Assembly (NCBI GenBank): GCA_030142905.1 | Contig: JASJOG010000020.1 | Location: 497,001-561,000 of the forward strand | Direction: 5' to 3' | DNA: 64,000 nt | DNA from: Heliopora coerulea | Lineage: Eukaryota > Cnidaria > Anthozoa > Scleralcyonacea > Helioporidae | Shown: piece after piece, positions 60,242 to 64,000 of the stretch | Numbering within the stretch: the first letter of the stretch is position 1 | Layout: each line of letters starts with the position of its first letter | Notes under the pieces: generated by a model | Seen by the model: the letters and a program-made list of their open reading frames with translations, nothing else | Databases searched by the model: none | What the model was told of the DNA's origin: nothing | Program-made: the position numbers and the translations under genes

Positions 60242-63124
60242 CTATAAATAGTACTCCCTGCTATGCTGTACTCCAAATTCTAGTACTTTCCATGCTTGTG
60301 AATGCTGAAGGATACTCTGGTCACGACACATAGCCCAGACATAGTGTACCAGTTCAATGTTATCCTGAAAAAACAAAAATATCACATGGGACTGATGCAT
60401 TAAAATTAGATTTTTTAGTAAAATTATACAGGTAGTACAACTCAGAGGGTATATTACTGCAGAAAACTCAAAAGAAATCAATTTTCAAATAGTTACTTTA
60501 AATGACATGAGTGAGAACTAGTCATTAAGAAATACAATGTCAGTTCTTTATCACATTTACAGACACTACTGCTTGCATCTGCATGATCATATATCAGAAA
60601 CTCTTTCCCAACAAGCAGGGTTTTTTTAACTTTACAGAGATAATATCTTCTGTTCAACTGTATATTAACAATTTAGGTGTAATTTTCAATATTTGTGTGA
60701 ATATTATGGACACTTGGCTTTGCATATTATTGTTCATTAAGAAACCAAAGCTAAATAGGTAGAGAACCTTTGTGGATTATTTTTGGCACAATTTTGGTTC
60801 AGGAAAAACAGTGTTATGATGTATGGTTCTATCAATATCTACTTTCATTGCTAGTCAATGCATGTTGGCTGGTAATTTAACCTTACTTATGGCCAGTGGC
60901 TATAAATGATTATGAGAGAACAACAAGTAGCAATTCAAACACCTGTTCCTTTCAGCTATACACCTGTAATTTAAATAATTATTTATATTACAGAATGATG
61001 TGCTGTATAGGTTAAAGGAACTGTTTCAAATGTTACTCAGAGCTTTGTCATATGTTCATTTTATACTGTATCCAATACACATTAAATTATTTACAAACAT
61101 ACTTAATACAACTATTATACGTGTATCACATACTTCTCCTCCTTCAACTATTTTGCCCTTTGAATCAACAGTACACATTATTTGTTGAGCTGTAAATGTT
61201 AAAATTAAAACTGGTCCTTGTTCCATGATTTTTGCTAGAACTAGCTAATAATGAAAAAAGAAATAAAGATTTATTATCACAATTACTTGTTGTTGCAAAC
61301 TGTACACTGAAATTTATCATTACTGTAAAATATTAATAGAACACAAAACTTGAGAAAGTACCACTTACATCCACATCTCTTATATCCAATATTTTAGTAT
61401 TTGACTTTAAACCAGCAGCCCTATTTTGCTCTATCTGTGCTGTCAGGATACTGTATGTCTGGAATACATATAGAAATGTTTTGTTGTTTGGATGAATTCT
61501 GCAAGAAGTGCTGTTAACTTGAGAGTTTAGACCTCTTTTAATACAGATCATTGATAGACCTTTCAGACCCAATAAACCCAGCATATTTTCATTGCTCAGT
61601 CACTTCTCAGTGCAGAGAAAAGATCCTGAGTATGAGAGTGGTTCAGCTTAACCTCTTGAATCAATACTAACAGTTCCTGAAAGCACAAAATTTTATGCTT
61701 TTTTCACAATTATTGGATTTTTAACTATTATAAAATTACTGTACCCTTTCATGACACCAATCTTCCAGTAGTTCTATGTCACCATTAATGTAAGCCTGCA
61801 AAACCCAAGAAATCAAAGTAAATCCAGCTTTATAATGATTTCAGCTTAGTTGAGATATACATAACTAAGTCTCATTATTGTAATACATACATGTAATTAT
61901 CATGATAATTTTTTTAAATATCAATATACAGTTAAAATCAGCAGCTCCTCACTGGCTGTACCATAAAAAACTTAACAGGCAGGAAAGCAACTGGATGGAT
62001 GAGGTGAGAAGGACAAGCACATGCACTCCCAATAATCTTGAAATACTTATTTTCAAAAAAAAATAAGAGGCAAAGTAAATTTAAAGTTAAGCCATCCAAA
62101 AATGGCTTAAAATTTTTGATACATTTTGCATAACATCAATGAAGTTAGTCAAACTAGATTCACCTGTAACACTGTTGGAATTATTTCATATTCACATTCA
62201 TGAAGAAAGTTTTCCTTGTTGAAACTTGGATCAATTTTTGTAATTTCTGCCAAGGTTTTGGCCATTTCAGACTGTGAAAAAACATCCTCTAGGAGAAGCA
62301 AAAACATCCTGTAATTAATGAATTAAATTAAAACAAGTGTATGCATTAATTTACAGTTACAATGAATATACCGTAACTGCCTTACCAAAATAATGAATTA
62401 AAACTATTAATTGTACCTCACAACCTGCTCAACTTGCCCTCCGTACTGCCTAGCTAATGCCAGACAATTTCATTCAGCAAGGGTAACATAATGGTGGAAT
62501 GTCTTGGAAAAGGATAGGTTAAATTTATGATTCTTGGACTTTGATTTCCTGGGTTTAACTACAGACTAGGTGAATGAAATGACAACCAGTAACAATGATT
62601 TTCTGGTCTCAGATAGGATATTAATTTTTTATTTTTCTTTCATTGAAAGTGAATGTCTTGTCAATACAGTACTTATATCATTAAAAGAAAACAAATGTAA
62701 AATGGTAATATAATTTATTCTTATTCCAGTGTCATTCTTTAACACACAAGAAATTAGAACATCAAACTAACTATAAAAAGAACACACACTTACGGAATAT
62801 ATCCCCCAGCTTATCAGTCAAGGTTCTGGTTGCTCGCACAAATAAGTTGTCACTTTCATCATATTTCATTTTTAAATCAAACAAACCTACAAAAAAAATA
62901 CAAACTATACAGATATGTTCAACAGTAAAATTAACAAATATTTTAATATCTATTTATAATAACTGTGACCTGTAATAAATATAATAAGCCAGAATCAATA
63001 AGATCTGAAAATGTTTTCAGAGTAGCTTATTTTTTTACCATTAACAACTGGATTGTTATCTTTGAAGTTTTTCCACTGTTGGTACCACACAGAGTCCTTG
63101 TGTAAAACAACACCTGAGGCATCC
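60242..63124 (-). CDS. TIMM44: mitochondrial import inner membrane translocase subunit TIM44 (5' partial)
   Basis: Tim44 tethers mitochondrial Hsp70 to the TIM23 channel on the matrix side, powering protein import. Seven exons, complement(63039-63124), (62794-62886), (62164-62288), (61745-61795), (61369-61458), (61134-61244) and (60242-60364), give the last 225 residues in one phase. Visible family pieces: KDSVWYQQWKNFKDNNPV, GLFDLKMKYDESDN, RATRTLTDKLGDIF, MAKTLAEITKIDPSFNKENF, LEDWCHERTYS, KIMEQGPVLILTFTAQQIM, GKIVEGGEDNIELVHYVWAM and CRDQSILQHSQAWKVLEFG. This is the C-terminal Tim44 domain (an NTF2-like fold) plus the segment before it. The protein ends EYYL. The N-terminal half and targeting peptide lie beyond 64000. 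No further exon was recognised between 63125 and 64000. Confidence 0.93.
62440..62490 (-). repeat. dispersed hairpin repeat, diverged inverse copy
   Basis: CCTAGCTAATGCCAGACAAT then TTCATTCAGCAAGGGTAAC matches the inverse core. It is in a TIMM44 intron. Confidence 0.5.
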
Positions 63125-63327
63125 CTGAAATTATATCAAATTATTTTAGGAAGTTGTATGTTAACCTTTAAGAAGTACTGATAGAAGATGACCAAGTTCA
63201 AAATGAGGCTAAATGGCTGCTGCAGCCAAATTTTCTGACTGCCCCACCTGGGAAACTGGGCTTGGGAAACTGGGCTAGGAGAACTTGGGCTCAATTTCCT
63301 GTTGGGGCACCGCAGTCAGATAACTTT

Positions 63328-63699
63328 GCTCTGGTAAGCATGTGGACCATGGTGAATGGTGTAAAACCTACATGAAAGTTCTCAAAAGGATTGTAGCAAT
63401 GCTGACAAGAAAACTGTAAAATTACAAAGCACTACGCATTTTGGCCAACCTCTTATCAAGTGCTACATCTGCTAACAATTTTCAAAACTTAACCTGTATT
63501 AAATTTTATAGTACCTCATGCATGTGTGTCATCTGCGGGGAGCCAAAATAAATACAGGATAAGTATTGAAACAAGAGGTCTGCTGAAATGCATAGTGCTT
63601 TGTAGTTTTACAGTTTTCTTGTTAACATTGCTACAGTTCTTTTGAGAACTTTCACACAGGTCCTACACCAGTCATCATGGTTCAGATGCTTACTAGAGC
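63328..63699. mobile_element. foldback element, arms about 125-130 bp
   Basis: The left end is GCTCTGGTAAGCATGTGGAC and the right end, inverted, is AGCTCTAGTAAGCATCTGAA. Shared inner stretches include GAAAGTTCTCAAAAG, AACAAGAAAACTGTAAAA (left GACAAGAAAACTGTAAAA) and ACAAAGCACTA. The spacer is about 110 bases. It is in a TIMM44 intron near the window edge. Confidence 0.7.
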
Positions 63700-63779
63700 T
63701 TTGTTTAAATTTGTCATCATGAAAAAATCGTTATTTTACAATCAGATAACTTTTCTACAGCATCAATTTAGTCTCAATG

Positions 63780-64000
63780 GAAATTAGTCCTCTTATTCTA
63801 TACTAAAATTAAATGAAACAAAATTAATTAATATTAACAAGTGAATAAATACATAATAAGTAAAAACAATAATGGTTAGCATGGCAAAAACAACAGCAAC
63901 AAATAAAAGAATGACAACAGTACATGCAATGCCAAAACTGGCAAAGCCAATAAATATGATAGTGATAATAATTAATGATAATGATGATAATGATAATAAC
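63780..64000. repeat. A-rich and (GATAAT)-like simple sequence
   Basis: From about 63780 the sequence becomes AAT/AAC-rich, ending in imperfect GATAATAATGATAATGATG units that run off the window. No coding potential. Confidence 0.7.

Overview
The window looks like intron-rich metazoan nuclear DNA, most likely a cnidarian such as a coral or sea anemone. This is inferred from AT-rich introns of a few hundred bases, short gene spacing, vertebrate-like gene structures, ciliary genes, and many short inverted-repeat (MITE-like) elements. The species cannot be fixed from sequence alone. There is no bacterial-type operon, CRISPR array, rRNA or convincing tRNA gene.

Nine spliced genes were rebuilt by hand from splice sites, reading phase and remembered family similarity. 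In order: (1) a UBE2Q-type ubiquitin-conjugating enzyme, + strand, 1-6551, 5' end outside the window; (2) an mTERF-family mitochondrial protein, - strand, 8259-9544; (3) a TTLL6/TTLL13-type tubulin polyglutamylase, + strand, 9809-19725, head-to-head with gene 2; (4) a membrane-anchored FkbM/METTL24-like methyltransferase, + strand, 24883-28236; (5) a DAPK/DRAK-type protein kinase with a very long disordered tail, - strand, 29783-43348; (6) the cilia protein CFAP53, + strand, 47530-52620; (7) RNA polymerase III subunit RPC7 (POLR3G), - strand, 53500-56577; (8) pyroglutamyl-peptidase 1 (PGPEP1), + strand, 56632-59296, head-to-head with gene 7; (9) the C-terminal half of the mitochondrial import protein TIMM44, - strand, 60242-63124, 5' end outside the window. 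Every model keeps phase at all junctions, and the complete ones are exact multiples of three.

Genes 3 and 6 both belong to motile cilia (tubulin glutamylation and axoneme/basal-body structure). Gene 6 has a full-consensus RFX X-box about 95 bases before its start codon, and gene 3 has an imperfect one. Genes 2 and 9 act in mitochondria. Two gene pairs share compact divergent promoters.

The spaces between genes and many introns carry mobile-element debris: two hAT-type non-autonomous elements with perfect 8-base target duplications, a 360-base foldback, a possible TTAA-flanked MITE, a tRNA-derived SINE with a second truncated copy, a dispersed family built around a small hairpin, and several simple-sequence blocks. 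No clearly new multi-gene system was found. The most unusual items are the kinase with its 965-residue single-exon tail and the repeat families.
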